A stretch of 42,463 nt of DNA from Nitrospinota bacterium (GTDB lineage Bacteria; JADFOP01; DATKYB01): positions 1 to 42,463 of the forward strand of contig DATKYB010000028.1 in NCBI GenBank assembly GCA_035528715.1, given 5' to 3'. Both the position numbers and the translations under genes were made by a program. Below are positions 7,851-15,827 of this stretch, piece by piece (positions within the stretch are counted from its first letter, which is position 1; the number at the start of each line of letters is the position of its first letter). The notes beneath the pieces are model-generated. The model worked only from the letters and a program-made list of their open reading frames with translations, searched no databases and had not been told where the DNA came from.

Positions 7851-10475
7851 CTATTCTAAGAAACAAAGAGCTCGCTGAGTATTTGGTTCGGCAACAACTT
7901 TTGCATAACTACCATTGGCTGCAGAGCAAACATCGATCACATGTATCACATTTTCAAATTTGTAAGCATCGGTTGACATTTCTTTGAGTATATTCGGAGA
8001 GCGTTCAAAAAAACTCTTATTAAACTCGGTTTTCTCGTCATCAGGATAAATAGGGAGGTAGATGATATGAGCTTCTACCAGATCCTGAAAGAAATGAGTT
8101 CCATAGGAGACTTCTGGTACATGTCCCGCTTCTTCGCGAGCTACTTCTACGAGAACCGCAGCATTGTCAATATCTGCATAGCTTACATTGACCCCCAGAT
8201 CTATATTACTGCTACCCCACCTCCCCGGTCCCATCATCATTACTTTACCTTCTGCAGTACGCAGATGCGCGTTGATATTTCCTACGATACGTCCCAAAGA
8301 TTTCTTCCTATCAACCGTTTCAATTGCAGCATAGCTTTTTGGATCGATATATATGATATAACGTATATGACTAATCACCCCACTGCTGATAAATCTATTT
8401 GATTTGAACAGGATATTTTCTTGGGGTATGTTATCTGGAAATATCACTGGACTTGATATTCCTGGTATAGACATAGGCCGGCACTGAAGCAGATTAACTT
8501 TCAAACGTCCGTCTTTCCCCAGCGATGCAGTAAATTCAGTTTCTATAGGGTGACCATATACCCTTTCTAATTCAGTTACCATTTCTCCAGTAATACTTAC
8601 AAATTCTGTTTTGTTGATAAGGTTGTTGAAAGTGAAAACAAGATTCTGCGCTGAACCGTCTACGTGGCTTGTAATAGGATCATATGGGTGACCTTCTTTG
8701 GTTACAGAAACAAGCAGGTAAAGATTGGGATAGTCCAAATCGGCAAGTGTGTCAGTAACAGATCGAGTCATAAATTTATTTGACTTCAAGTCGATAAGGT
8801 CTATCTCGTGCTGTGAATACTTCACGATTTTCATACCAGACTCAGGTCTCAATTTTGGATTGCTAACGGGAATCATCCTTGGATAATCGCCTCCCACTCG
8901 ATCCACTGCTCGTGTACCCAAGCCAAAGACTAAACGAATAAGTCCCTTTTTAGAATCAATACGGTCTGTCCAGACGTATAAGTTTCGAGATAGTGCTACA
9001 CCTGCAAGAGTCGGAAAGAAAAAGTTTTTGTAAGGCACACCTGAAACGCGTTGGACCAGAATTGCCATCTGTTCATCACTTTCTCCCAGGCCTCGTTTGC
9101 GTCTATATGAGAGAGCATCCGGGTTCAATGCACTTGCAAAGACAAGTTTTACTGCACGTAAAAAAACCTCTAATCTATCGTGTGGATTACCTTGGTTGGC
9201 ACAAAATTCACTTCGATACTTACCGGCAAATGCGTTTCCAAAACTATCTTCCAGCAAACTACTGGACCTTACGATAATCGGTGCCTGTCCAAAATAATCG
9301 AGCATGTTGCGAAACTGCTCGACTATTTCTGATGGAAATTTTCCTGCAAGGAAACGCTGTTCAACCTCCTTAAATTCTTCATGTGAAAACCGGGGCTTAC
9401 TCGACAACTGTAATCGCAGTCGGAACAGGTCGTTATTTACTAGGAAAGTGAAAAAAACGTCAGATCCAATATAGAAAGAGTCATGATCTTCCATTACCTC
9501 GGCAAGACCTCTTTTGCGTTTATCATCTGAAAGGATGCGCCTTGCTAGCAACATCCCGGCAGCCTTGCCTCCGATACGCCCAGAACCAATAAGTCGATCA
9601 CGAATATTAAAGAGGTCATCTAATGTAAAATATTGATCAACAAGTCGGTTGAATTCCGGATGGTTTCCTACCATCATCCTCGAAAATTCTTTCTTTAAAG
9701 TGGCAATTTCTGGTGATTCTTCAGGTAATTGCTTACCAGTTTCACAATATTGAATCAATTTTCTATATACGCTTTGCCATGGAGCAATAGAATGAATATC
9801 AGGATCAAGTGGTTTTTTATGAGCAATTGTAGTCACCTCAGCTGCATCACCGCTGCTAAATATGGGGGACCAAACTTTTTCTGAAATAACATGAGGTAAA
9901 AACATTTGCGAGGAATACCGATCCCAAACCTTCAACGGATGGAGATATCTTTTGTCCTTTACTTTGCAAATATCTATTAATACCTGCGTTGTATCTCTTA
10001 TCCTTGCAACTGCACTATGAGAGTGCTGACCTCGCGTAAGTGCAAAATATGTTACTGTATCAAGCTCAAAAAGATAAGGACAGGTTACCTGGAAAAAGTT
10101 TGCTAATAACTCGTCTGTAGCCCATTCAACCACAAGAGCAGATAAGTTATCAAATATATAAAATACTTCCCGACCTCGTTCTTTGATTATTTTATGCACT
10201 TCACCGCTAAAAAAATCAAACCCAGGTTTTGGATCAACATTGATTATCTCAAGACCACTTCGAGGCTTAAGAATTGGCTCGTGAGGGGCAAATCTCATAT
10301 AGACACATTTATAACCATTGAGTATTGCTTGGTTCAAGAATGGCTCTGTAAAATACAGATAGTCTTCTAAATTATCAACCTGCCAGACTACATTATCACC
10401 CAGACGCAATCCTTGTATGACTTCATCCAGAGGCTTTAAACCACTAGGTATTGTTTTTGATTCCCTCTCATCCAT
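7851..10475 (-). CDS. KaiC-like / PPDK ATP-grasp fusion protein (PEP/pyruvate-binding domain protein)
   Basis: An 874-residue two-part protein. Residues about 1-215 look like a KaiC/RecA-type ATPase (IPSGLKPLDEVIQGLRLGD, and a Walker-B-like FYIFDNLS), but where a Walker A loop is expected it reads VDNLEDYLYF, so no GK[ST] is present. Residues about 290-670 match the N-terminal nucleotide-binding domain of PEP synthase/pyruvate phosphate dikinase: GRIGGKAAGMLLARR, PIIVRSSSLLEDSFG, FAGKYRSEF and a closing LLQCRPMS. The phosphohistidine swivel (TxGGxxSHAA) and the PEP/pyruvate barrel of true dikinases are missing; residues 680-874 are instead an unrecognised domain with a GPGRWGSSNIDLGV motif. 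It therefore should not make PEP. A nucleotide- or phosphate-sensing or phosphotransfer role is possible but unproven. The DNA looks less A-rich than its neighbours. It stands alone, 240 bases from the ferredoxin gene's stop. Confidence 0.82.
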   Translation of the reverse strand: MDERESKTIPSGLKPLDEVIQGLRLGDNVVWQVDNLEDYLYFTEPFLNQAILNGYKCVYMRFAPHEPILKPRSGLEIINVDPKPGFDFFSGEVHKIIKERGREVFYIFDNLSALVVEWATDELLANFFQVTCPYLFELDTVTYFALTRGQHSHSAVARIRDTTQVLIDICKVKDKRYLHPLKVWDRYSSQMFLPHVISEKVWSPIFSSGDAAEVTTIAHKKPLDPDIHSIAPWQSVYRKLIQYCETGKQLPEESPEIATLKKEFSRMMVGNHPEFNRLVDQYFTLDDLFNIRDRLIGSGRIGGKAAGMLLARRILSDDKRKRGLAEVMEDHDSFYIGSDVFFTFLVNNDLFRLRLQLSSKPRFSHEEFKEVEQRFLAGKFPSEIVEQFRNMLDYFGQAPIIVRSSSLLEDSFGNAFAGKYRSEFCANQGNPHDRLEVFLRAVKLVFASALNPDALSYRRKRGLGESDEQMAILVQRVSGVPYKNFFFPTLAGVALSRNLYVWTDRIDSKKGLIRLVFGLGTRAVDRVGGDYPRMIPVSNPKLRPESGMKIVKYSQHEIDLIDLKSNKFMTRSVTDTLADLDYPNLYLLVSVTKEGHPYDPITSHVDGSAQNLVFTFNNLINKTEFVSITGEMVTELERVYGHPIETEFTASLGKDGRLKVNLLQCRPMSIPGISSPVIFPDNIPQENILFKSNRFISSGVISHIRYIIYIDPKSYAAIETVDRKKSLGRIVGNINAHLRTAEGKVMMMGPGRWGSSNIDLGVNVSYADIDNAAVLVEVAREEAGHVPEVSYGTHFFQDLVEAHIIYLPIYPDDEKTEFNKSFFERSPNILKEMSTDAYKFENVIHVIDVCSAANGSYAKVVAEPNTQRALCFLE

Positions 10476-10716
10476 TTTTTAACTTTTTTTGAAAAAGATT
10501 ATTTGTTTATTATATTATATATTATAAAAAAAAGTAAAGGTATAGCCTTCTTTTACTCTAGTCAATTAAAGTATTGGGAAGGGGTCGTCTATTAAAATGA
10601 TTTTAGGAATTAAGAAGATTATCCTCGATATTTTGAATCTCAAACGCAGTCGGTGGAGTCTTAAGAAATCTGACTAAATATTGTGATGAAAATAGTTAAG
10701 GATTTTAAAGCTGTTT
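10476..10716. other. Intergenic region upstream of the KaiC-PPDK gene
   Basis: The part next to the start codon is very A/T rich, with several overlapping TATAAT-like strings on the minus strand (10508-10528) that could serve as -10 elements; no clear -35 was seen. A 26-codon plus-strand frame (ATG 10597, stop ends 10677) follows GGAAGGGG but has nothing else to support it. No terminator was seen. Confidence 0.4.
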
Positions 10717-11502
10717 TCAATGATCATGGTTGCAGGCTCCTCTTTTTATCGGGTTACTTTCCTCTTCTCTTTTATCTCCCCTAATCCCTATGACCCATTT
10801 CTTAAGAGGAATATCTTTGCCAGAGTCTTCAATTGCCTGTTTGGCAATATAGTATAGAGCATGACAACAAGGAACTTCCATGTGGACTACTGTCAAGCTC
10901 TTTATATTAGAAGACTTAAGAAGCATAGTGATTTTTTCCTTGTAAAACTCAGGATCATCCAGCTTGGGACACCCAATAATGACTGCTTTATCCTTTATAA
11001 AATCCCTGTGAAAGCCGGCAAATGCAAAAGGGGCACAATCTGCTGCAAGGAGCAGATCTGCATTTTCAAGAAAAGGGGCACCAGGAGGGACCAAAGCAAT
11101 CTTTATGGGCCATTGGGTTAACATTGATGGTGTTGTCTCTCTATCCTTTTTTCCATTATCCTCAATCTTTGGTCTTGCAAACTCCATAATCCTGCTGGAA
11201 GGACAGCCAGAAAATTGTGGATGAGAGGGCTTTTTCGTTTTTCCTCTCTTCTTTTTTTCTAGGTGTATCTTCACTGCCTTTTCATCAAACTCCTCTGCTT
11301 GTTTCTCTTCTAAGGTAATAGCACCTCTGGGGCATTCTCCAAGACATGCGCCCAATCCATCACAATACTTCTCGCTTATAAGCCTTGCCTTGCCATCGAT
11401 AATCTTAATAGCACCCTCGGCACAAGAGACCACACAATTGCCACATCCATCGCACTTTTCTTCATCTATCTTTATAATCTTTCTCTTCTGCTTTGTTATC
11501 AT
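10717..11502 (-). CDS. Ferredoxin-like iron-sulfur protein (two N-terminal cluster motifs)
   Basis: A 261-residue cytoplasmic protein. The first motif is CDGCGNCVVSC (4 Cys, 4Fe-4S type). The second is CDGLGACLGECP, where Leu replaces the second Cys, leaving three ligands in the motif; a 3Fe-4S cluster or an outside ligand is possible. After a Lys-rich linker, residues about 95-240 carry further Cys (SGCPSS, AADCAP, IIGCPKLDD, EVPCCHALYY) in a conserved pattern. I know this layout from anaerobe proteins annotated only as 4Fe-4S ferredoxin family; a role in electron transfer or redox sensing is likely, with the partner unknown. The tail ends CNHDH, a possible metal site. A Crp/Fnr-like palindrome lies about 90 bases upstream. 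Confidence 0.8.
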   Translation of the reverse strand: MITKQKRKIIKIDEEKCDGCGNCVVSCAEGAIKIIDGKARLISEKYCDGLGACLGECPRGAITLEEKQAEEFDEKAVKIHLEKKKRGKTKKPSHPQFSGCPSSRIMEFARPKIEDNGKKDRETTPSMLTQWPIKIALVPPGAPFLENADLLLAADCAPFAFAGFHRDFIKDKAVIIGCPKLDDPEFYKEKITMLLKSSNIKSLTVVHMEVPCCHALYYIAKQAIEDSGKDIPLKKWVIGIRGDKREEESNPIKRGACNHDH

Positions 11503-11809
11503 ATCTCTTTCTCCTTATCATTTATTTTGCTTAAAAACTTTTATTTTTAATTTCTAAGGTAAATATATAAGCTCAATAACAAAACGACATTGACTTAAGT
11601 CAAATGGGGATATTTTTTTAAAAAATAATAATTCGCAAAAGAACATTGACAGGATTCTTCTTTTGTTAGAAAATAATATTTCATTTTTAAAATGTTATGT
11701 TTTTTCTATTCGAAAATCTTAAGGTATTCCATCTGGATTATCTATTTCAATTGATCAGTTTAAATTTAGTAAGTTATCTTTATTAATCTTTTTTAATAAG
11801 GAAAAGGAG
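11503..11809. other. Divergent intergenic region between the ferredoxin-like and the small exported protein genes
   Basis: No gene seen. It contains the palindrome at 11590-11603 and a TTGACA at 11646-11651 on the plus strand with only weak -10 candidates (around 11669-11677). Both flanking genes are transcribed outward, so promoters for both should lie here. Confidence 0.4.
11590..11603. promoter_or_regulatory. Crp/Fnr-family-like operator
   Basis: A perfect 14-base palindrome TTGACTTAAGTCAA, which is TTGAC-N4-GTCAA. The shape equals the Fnr/Dnr/HcpR class of sites (TTGAT-N4-ATCAA and variants). It lies about 90 bases upstream of the ferredoxin-like gene, whose iron-sulfur content fits oxygen- or nitrosative-stress control. 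Confidence 0.45.
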
Positions 11810-12139
11810 GTGAACCAAATAAGAAGATTATTTATGGTTCTTCTTTTCTCCGTGGTAGCTTTTTCTTTCATTTTTACATCCACTGTTATGAGTGGAGAAG
11901 ATGTTGCCAAGGAAGCATTCAATGAGATGTGGTCTATATATGTATTTTGTAAGTATTCTGATACCAAGGCCTATGATGTCTATAATTACACCCTAGGCGA
12001 AAAATATGCTTTACAGGCAAAGAAGGCATATAAGAAAGGAAAAGGGCCAAATTTTGAGAGGGCTAAATATTTTTCAGGATTAGCTATGCCCCATCTAAAA
12101 ATAGTCCAGAAGAAATATGTGGATGCTGAAATAAAGTAA
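11810..12139 (+). CDS. Small exported protein of unknown function
   Basis: About 109 residues: a signal peptide (NQIRRLF, then a hydrophobic stretch to about residue 28) and a mature part rich in Lys, Tyr and Ala, probably helical (KYALQAKKAYKKGKG, FERAKYFSGLAMPHL). No family recognised; the helical pattern is loosely TPR-like. The start is odd. The GTG at 11810 overlaps a perfect Shine-Dalgarno string AAGGAGGTGA (11805-11814), which is too close to serve it. The next in-frame ATG, 11834, is about 20 bases beyond and would drop the Arg-Arg of the signal. The in-frame ATA at 11819 is ideally spaced. The true start codon is therefore uncertain. Confidence 0.6.
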   Translation: MNQIRRLFMVLLFSVVAFSFIFTSTVMSGEDVAKEAFNEMWSIYVFCKYSDTKAYDVYNYTLGEKYALQAKKAYKKGKGPNFERAKYFSGLAMPHLKIVQKKYVDAEIK

Positions 12140-12220
12140 AATTTATTAGAAAGGGGTTTACTTAAAAAACACTATAAAATAAGAATTCTGATGACTTTTT
12201 TTAATATCTATAGGAGTGCG

Positions 12221-12295
12221 TGTGTTAAGATAGATTTCGTGTTAAGGCTAACAGAATCGAATTCTGTCTCAATCTACTCCCCTGTATTTAACACA
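12221..12295. other. Structured intergenic element (three nested helices)
   Basis: Three nested inverted repeats: TGTGTTAA (12221-12228) with TTAACACA (12288-12295); TAGATT (12231-12236) with AATCTA (12271-12276); ACAGAAT (12251-12257) with ATTCTGT (12261-12267, loop CGA). A competing pairing GGAGT (12213-12217) with ACTCC (12276-12280) would disrupt two of them. It ends about 70 bases before the SH3 protein gene and could be a small RNA or a 5' leader structure. No known family matched. Confidence 0.4.
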
Positions 12296-12367
12296 GTGTA
12301 AACTTTCTAAACCCTTATTAATCAATATTTTTATTTCGTTAAGAATCTTTTAATCAGGTTAAGGAAT

Positions 12368-12823
12368 ATGAAAAAAGTTATAATATTCTTTGTTTTCTTT
12401 ATACTGATTGTGTTCTTAGATCAGTCTATCGTTTATGCCAAGATGATTATGGTGGATAAAGAGAAGGCAAATATCAGATCTGGACCGGGCACACAATATG
12501 AGATTTTATGGTCTGCAGTAAAATATACTCCTTTCGAGGTGTTATGTAAGTATAAAAAATGGTATATAGTAAGAGATTTTGAAGGTGATATAGGTTGGGT
12601 ATACGAAACTTTAGTGAGAGAAGAGAAGGCTGTAATCATAATAAAGAAAAACGCAGAGATAAGATCAAAACCAGGGAGTTCTTTTGATGTTCTCTGGAGA
12701 GTAGAAAAAGGGTATCCTTTTAAAGTTATAGAGCAGAAAGATAGGTGGTTAAAAGTAGTTGATTCTGAAGGAGATAGTGGCTGGATTTATAAAGATAGTG
12801 TATGGGGCTTATCTGTTGAATAG
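12368..12823 (+). CDS. Secreted protein with two bacterial SH3 domains
   Basis: A 151-residue protein: a signal peptide to about residue 24 (cleavage near VYAK), then two SH3b repeats. Each has the family signature: ANIRSGPGTQYEILW ... WYIVRDFEGDIGWVYETLV, and AEIRSKPGSSFDVLW ... WLKVVDSEGDSGWIYKDSV. Bacterial SH3 domains usually bind peptidoglycan or peptides in the periplasm. No catalytic domain is attached, so it may act as a wall-binding or scaffold factor. A weak ribosome binding site (AAGG) precedes the ATG. It stands alone, with a structured element upstream. Confidence 0.82.
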   Translation: MKKVIIFFVFFILIVFLDQSIVYAKMIMVDKEKANIRSGPGTQYEILWSAVKYTPFEVLCKYKKWYIVRDFEGDIGWVYETLVREEKAVIIIKKNAEIRSKPGSSFDVLWRVEKGYPFKVIEQKDRWLKVVDSEGDSGWIYKDSVWGLSVE

Positions 12824-12988
12824 GTCTTATCTTTAAATTCTACCTTGACCTCGAAATAGAAATTTCAAATCATTTAATCTTTACTATTTATTCCTTTTTT
12901 TAAAACGATTGTAATAATAAAATCTTCTTTTATCAAAAGCCCCGGATCAAAAAGATTCTTATTTTTAAAGTATTTGGGGATATTTTAT

Positions 12989-13017
12989 TTGACAAAACAG
13001 ATAAAATTCTATAATGT
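12989..13017 (+). promoter_or_regulatory. Promoter of the yicC-gmk-coaBC cluster
   Basis: TTGACA at 12989-12994. The -10 may be TAATGT at 13012-13017 (17-base spacer) or the better TATAAT at 13010-13015 (15-base spacer). It lies about 45 bases before the yicC start. Confidence 0.5.
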
Positions 13018-13061
13018 AAGTTATTATATTTAAGTATGTTACAAGAAAGGGGATAGAAAAT

Positions 13062-13940
13062 TTGATAAAGAGTATGACAGGATATGGAAGAGGAGAATAT
13101 AAGAATAAGATTGGTCACTGTACTGTTGAGATTAATTCAGGAAATCATAGATACTGTGATATCTCTGTTCGTATGCCGAAACAGTTCAATATATTCGAGA
13201 ATTCTGTAAAAAAATTGATTAAAGAAAGATTTTCAAGGGGACATTTTGATATTTTTATAACAATAGATTTTTTTGATAAATCTTTTATTAAGCTGGATAT
13301 CGATTATAGACTTACTGAAGAGTATATTCATGCTTTAAGTAAGATTAAAAAGAGATTTAATATAAAAGGTGATTTGGATTTACAGACTATATTGAGATTA
13401 AAGGATATCTGGAAGATAGAAGAGAGGAAACAGGATGAGGGAAAAATCTGGAACTTAATAGAAAATGCCATAAAAAAGGCCATGAAATCTTTAGAGGATA
13501 TGAGAATAAAAGAGGGGAAGGCCATTTATAGAGATACTATTAAAAGAATTCAATTAATCAAGAAATATCTGGACCGATTAAAACAAAGACTGCCAGAAAT
13601 CATGGATAAATATTGCGCAAAATTAAGAGAGAGAATCAAAAGTCTTTTAAACGAATTAGACATCGATGAAAATAGATTTTCACAAGAAGTGGCAATAATG
13701 GCAGATAAAAGTGATGTAACAGAAGAGGTTATAAGAACTGACAATCATCTCGATCAGTTTCTTAATTTGATTAAAACGGAAGAGCTCATTGGAAGGAAAC
13801 TGGATTTTTTAATACAGGAGATAAATAGGGAGGTAAATACTCTTAGTTCTAAAGTTAGCGATTTATTGATTTCAAATTTAGTAATAGAGATTAAGAGTGA
13901 ACTCGAAAAGGTCAGGGAACAGATTCAAAACGTTGAATAG
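13062..13940 (+). CDS. yicC: YicC family endoribonuclease
   Basis: A 292-residue protein that matches YicC over its whole length: it opens MIKSMTGYGRG, has EINSGNHRYCDISVRMP, and ends with the DUF1732 region TEELIGRKLDFLIQEINREVNTLSSK. YicC proteins are RNA-cleaving or RNA-turnover factors. The start is TTG 13062, with AAAGGGG about 10 bases upstream; an internal ATG (13074) would remove the conserved MI-SMTG start, so the TTG is preferred. It heads a run with gmk, coaBC and a uracil-DNA glycosylase, an order common in deltaproteobacteria and Firmicutes, except that rpoZ, normally between gmk and coaBC, is missing. Confidence 0.92.
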   Translation: MIKSMTGYGRGEYKNKIGHCTVEINSGNHRYCDISVRMPKQFNIFENSVKKLIKERFSRGHFDIFITIDFFDKSFIKLDIDYRLTEEYIHALSKIKKRFNIKGDLDLQTILRLKDIWKIEERKQDEGKIWNLIENAIKKAMKSLEDMRIKEGKAIYRDTIKRIQLIKKYLDRLKQRLPEIMDKYCAKLRERIKSLLNELDIDENRFSQEVAIMADKSDVTEEVIRTDNHLDQFLNLIKTEELIGRKLDFLIQEINREVNTLSSKVSDLLISNLVIEIKSELEKVREQIQNVE

Positions 13941-13993
13941 GAAAGACTTATTAGGGAATCAAGACAATTTTTATAATGAGAAAGGGTTCAGAA

Positions 13994-14599
13994 ATGGCTA
14001 AAAAGGGGGTATTTTTTATTCTTTCAGCACCATCAGGTTCAGGAAAAACCACCCTTTGTAAAAGGGCTGTGGAAGAGATTGAAGGTTTGAAACATTCTGT
14101 GTCTTATACTACTAGAATGCCACGGCCTCGAGAAAGGGATAAAATAGACTACTATTTTATATCCGAGAAGGAATTTCAAAAGAAGATTAAAAGAGGTGAA
14201 TTTATTGAGTGGGCAAAGGTTCATAACAATTATTATGGGACCTCTATAAAGATAATAAAAGAGAATATTGATAAAGGCATTGACCTTATATTGGATATCG
14301 ATGTTCAAGGATCTGAGCAACTAAGAAAACAATTAAAGGATAGAGATGCTATCTTTATTTTTATTTTACCTCCATCATTAGGGACTCTCCGCGCACGTTT
14401 AAAAGAAAGGGCTTCAGATTCTGAGGGAGAGATATTAAAACGTATGATAGATGCTGATAAAGAACTCTCCTTTTATGATAAGTATGATTATATCTTGGTG
14501 AATAGAGATTTGGATGATGCCACTCACCAATTGAAATCTATTATCATTGCAGAGAGATTAAAGACCCGCAGATTCATATTTCCTTCAGATTTCTTTTAA
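13994..14599 (+). CDS. gmk: Guanylate kinase
   Basis: It phosphorylates GMP to GDP with ATP. The P-loop is APSGSGKTTL at residues 12-21, and the GMP-binding region SVSYTTRMPRPRE plus DYYFISEKEF is intact. The length of 201 residues is normal. A longer reading from ATG 13976 exists, but it lacks a ribosome binding site, whereas AAAGGG stands about 8 bases before ATG 13994 and this start puts the P-loop at the usual position. It is followed 13 bases later by coaBC. Confidence 0.95.
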   Translation: MAKKGVFFILSAPSGSGKTTLCKRAVEEIEGLKHSVSYTTRMPRPRERDKIDYYFISEKEFQKKIKRGEFIEWAKVHNNYYGTSIKIIKENIDKGIDLILDIDVQGSEQLRKQLKDRDAIFIFILPPSLGTLRARLKERASDSEGEILKRMIDADKELSFYDKYDYILVNRDLDDATHQLKSIIIAERLKTRRFIFPSDFF

Positions 14600-14612
14600 A
14601 AAAGGGAAATAA

Positions 14613-15818
14613 ATGATTAAAGAAAAACTGATAGTTTTAGGTGTTACAGGAGGTATCGCTGCCTATAAATCAGCTGAAATAATTAGAGGATTGATAAAGT
14701 TAGGGGCAAGGGTAAAAGTTGTTATGACAAAAAACGCGAAAGAATTTATCACACCCTTAACTCTCCAAACCCTTTCAAAAAATCCTGTAATCTGCGATAT
14801 GTTTTCTCTGGACTATAAAGAAGAAATAGAGCATATATCTCTACCAGAAGAGCTAGACCTTCTCCTCGTAGCACCAGCTACTGCCAATATCATAGGAAAA
14901 TTTGCAAATGGGATTGCAGATGATTTTCTCTCTACCCTTTTTCTAAGTATTGATAGACCTATAATAATAGCTCCGGCAATGAATGAGAAGATGTATGCGA
15001 ATAAAACAGTTAGGCATAATATCGATAAGTTGAGAGCTAATGGCATCGAAATTATTGATCCAGGATATGGTGAACTCGCCTGTGATACAGTTGGATGGGG
15101 GCGTCTCGCAGATGAAGAAACAATTATAAAAAAGGTAGAAGATGTTTTAAAAAGAAAACAGGATCTTCTTAATAAGAAAGTCATGATAACAGCAGGACCT
15201 ACTCAGGAACCGATGGATAGCGTAAGATTCCTAACGAACTTATCCTCAGGAAAGATGGGTTATGCCTTAGCTAAAGAGGCTAAGAGGAGAGGAGCGGAGG
15301 TGATCTTGATAAGTGGTCCAACTCATCTCATGAAGCCTCATGATATTGACCTTATATCCATAAGAACGGCAGAAGAGATGAGGAAAGAAGCAATGGATAA
15401 TTTTAATAACGCTGATATTGTCATAAAGGCTTCAGCGGTATCTGATTTTAGACCTAAAAAAAGTGTATCTCATAAGATAAAAAAGGAAAGCGAGAATATC
15501 GTATTAGAGCTAGAGAGGACTCCCGACATATTAGAGGAGATGGGTTCCAAAAAGGGTAATAAGATTTTAATAGGATTTGCTGCAGAGACAGAGAATATCA
15601 TAAAGAATGCGAAGGAGAAAATAAAAAGAAAGAATCTTGACCTGGTTGTTGCCAATGATGTTAGCAAGAAAGATATTGGATTTCAAAGTGATTTGAATAA
15701 GGCTTTTCTTATCTTTAGGGATGGAGAGATAAAAGACCTTCCTGTGATGACAAAAGAACTCCTTGCCAAAGAGATATTAGATAGTACCATTAAGATAATT
15801 CAGGATAAGGAGAGATAA
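14613..15818 (+). CDS. coaBC: Bifunctional phosphopantothenoylcysteine decarboxylase / synthetase
   Basis: It catalyses two coenzyme A steps: joining cysteine to 4'-phosphopantothenate, and FMN-dependent decarboxylation. The N-terminal CoaC flavoprotein domain (about 1-180) shows GVTGGIAAYKSAEIIRGL, APAMNEKMY and ACDTVGWGRLADEE (active-site Cys in the flexible loop). The C-terminal CoaB domain begins ITAGPTQEPMDSVRFLTN-LSSGKMG and continues with KASAVSDFRP and GFAAETE. The 401-residue length is normal. AAAGGGA precedes the ATG. Part of the yicC cluster. Confidence 0.95.
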   Translation: MIKEKLIVLGVTGGIAAYKSAEIIRGLIKLGARVKVVMTKNAKEFITPLTLQTLSKNPVICDMFSLDYKEEIEHISLPEELDLLLVAPATANIIGKFANGIADDFLSTLFLSIDRPIIIAPAMNEKMYANKTVRHNIDKLRANGIEIIDPGYGELACDTVGWGRLADEETIIKKVEDVLKRKQDLLNKKVMITAGPTQEPMDSVRFLTNLSSGKMGYALAKEAKRRGAEVILISGPTHLMKPHDIDLISIRTAEEMRKEAMDNFNNADIVIKASAVSDFRPKKSVSHKIKKESENIVLELERTPDILEEMGSKKGNKILIGFAAETENIIKNAKEKIKRKNLDLVVANDVSKKDIGFQSDLNKAFLIFRDGEIKDLPVMTKELLAKEILDSTIKIIQDKER

Positions 15819-15827
15819 TACTTCATT

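Noticed and set aside
7703-8402. Plus-strand frames of 94 and 111 codons (from 7703 and 8067) in and opposite the 3' part of the KaiC-PPDK gene.
   Set aside because: They lie mostly opposite a well-supported coding frame, have no ribosome binding site and translate to unstructured sequence.
10597-10677. A 26-codon frame behind GGAAGGGG.
   Set aside because: Too short, with no motif or context; chance cannot be excluded.
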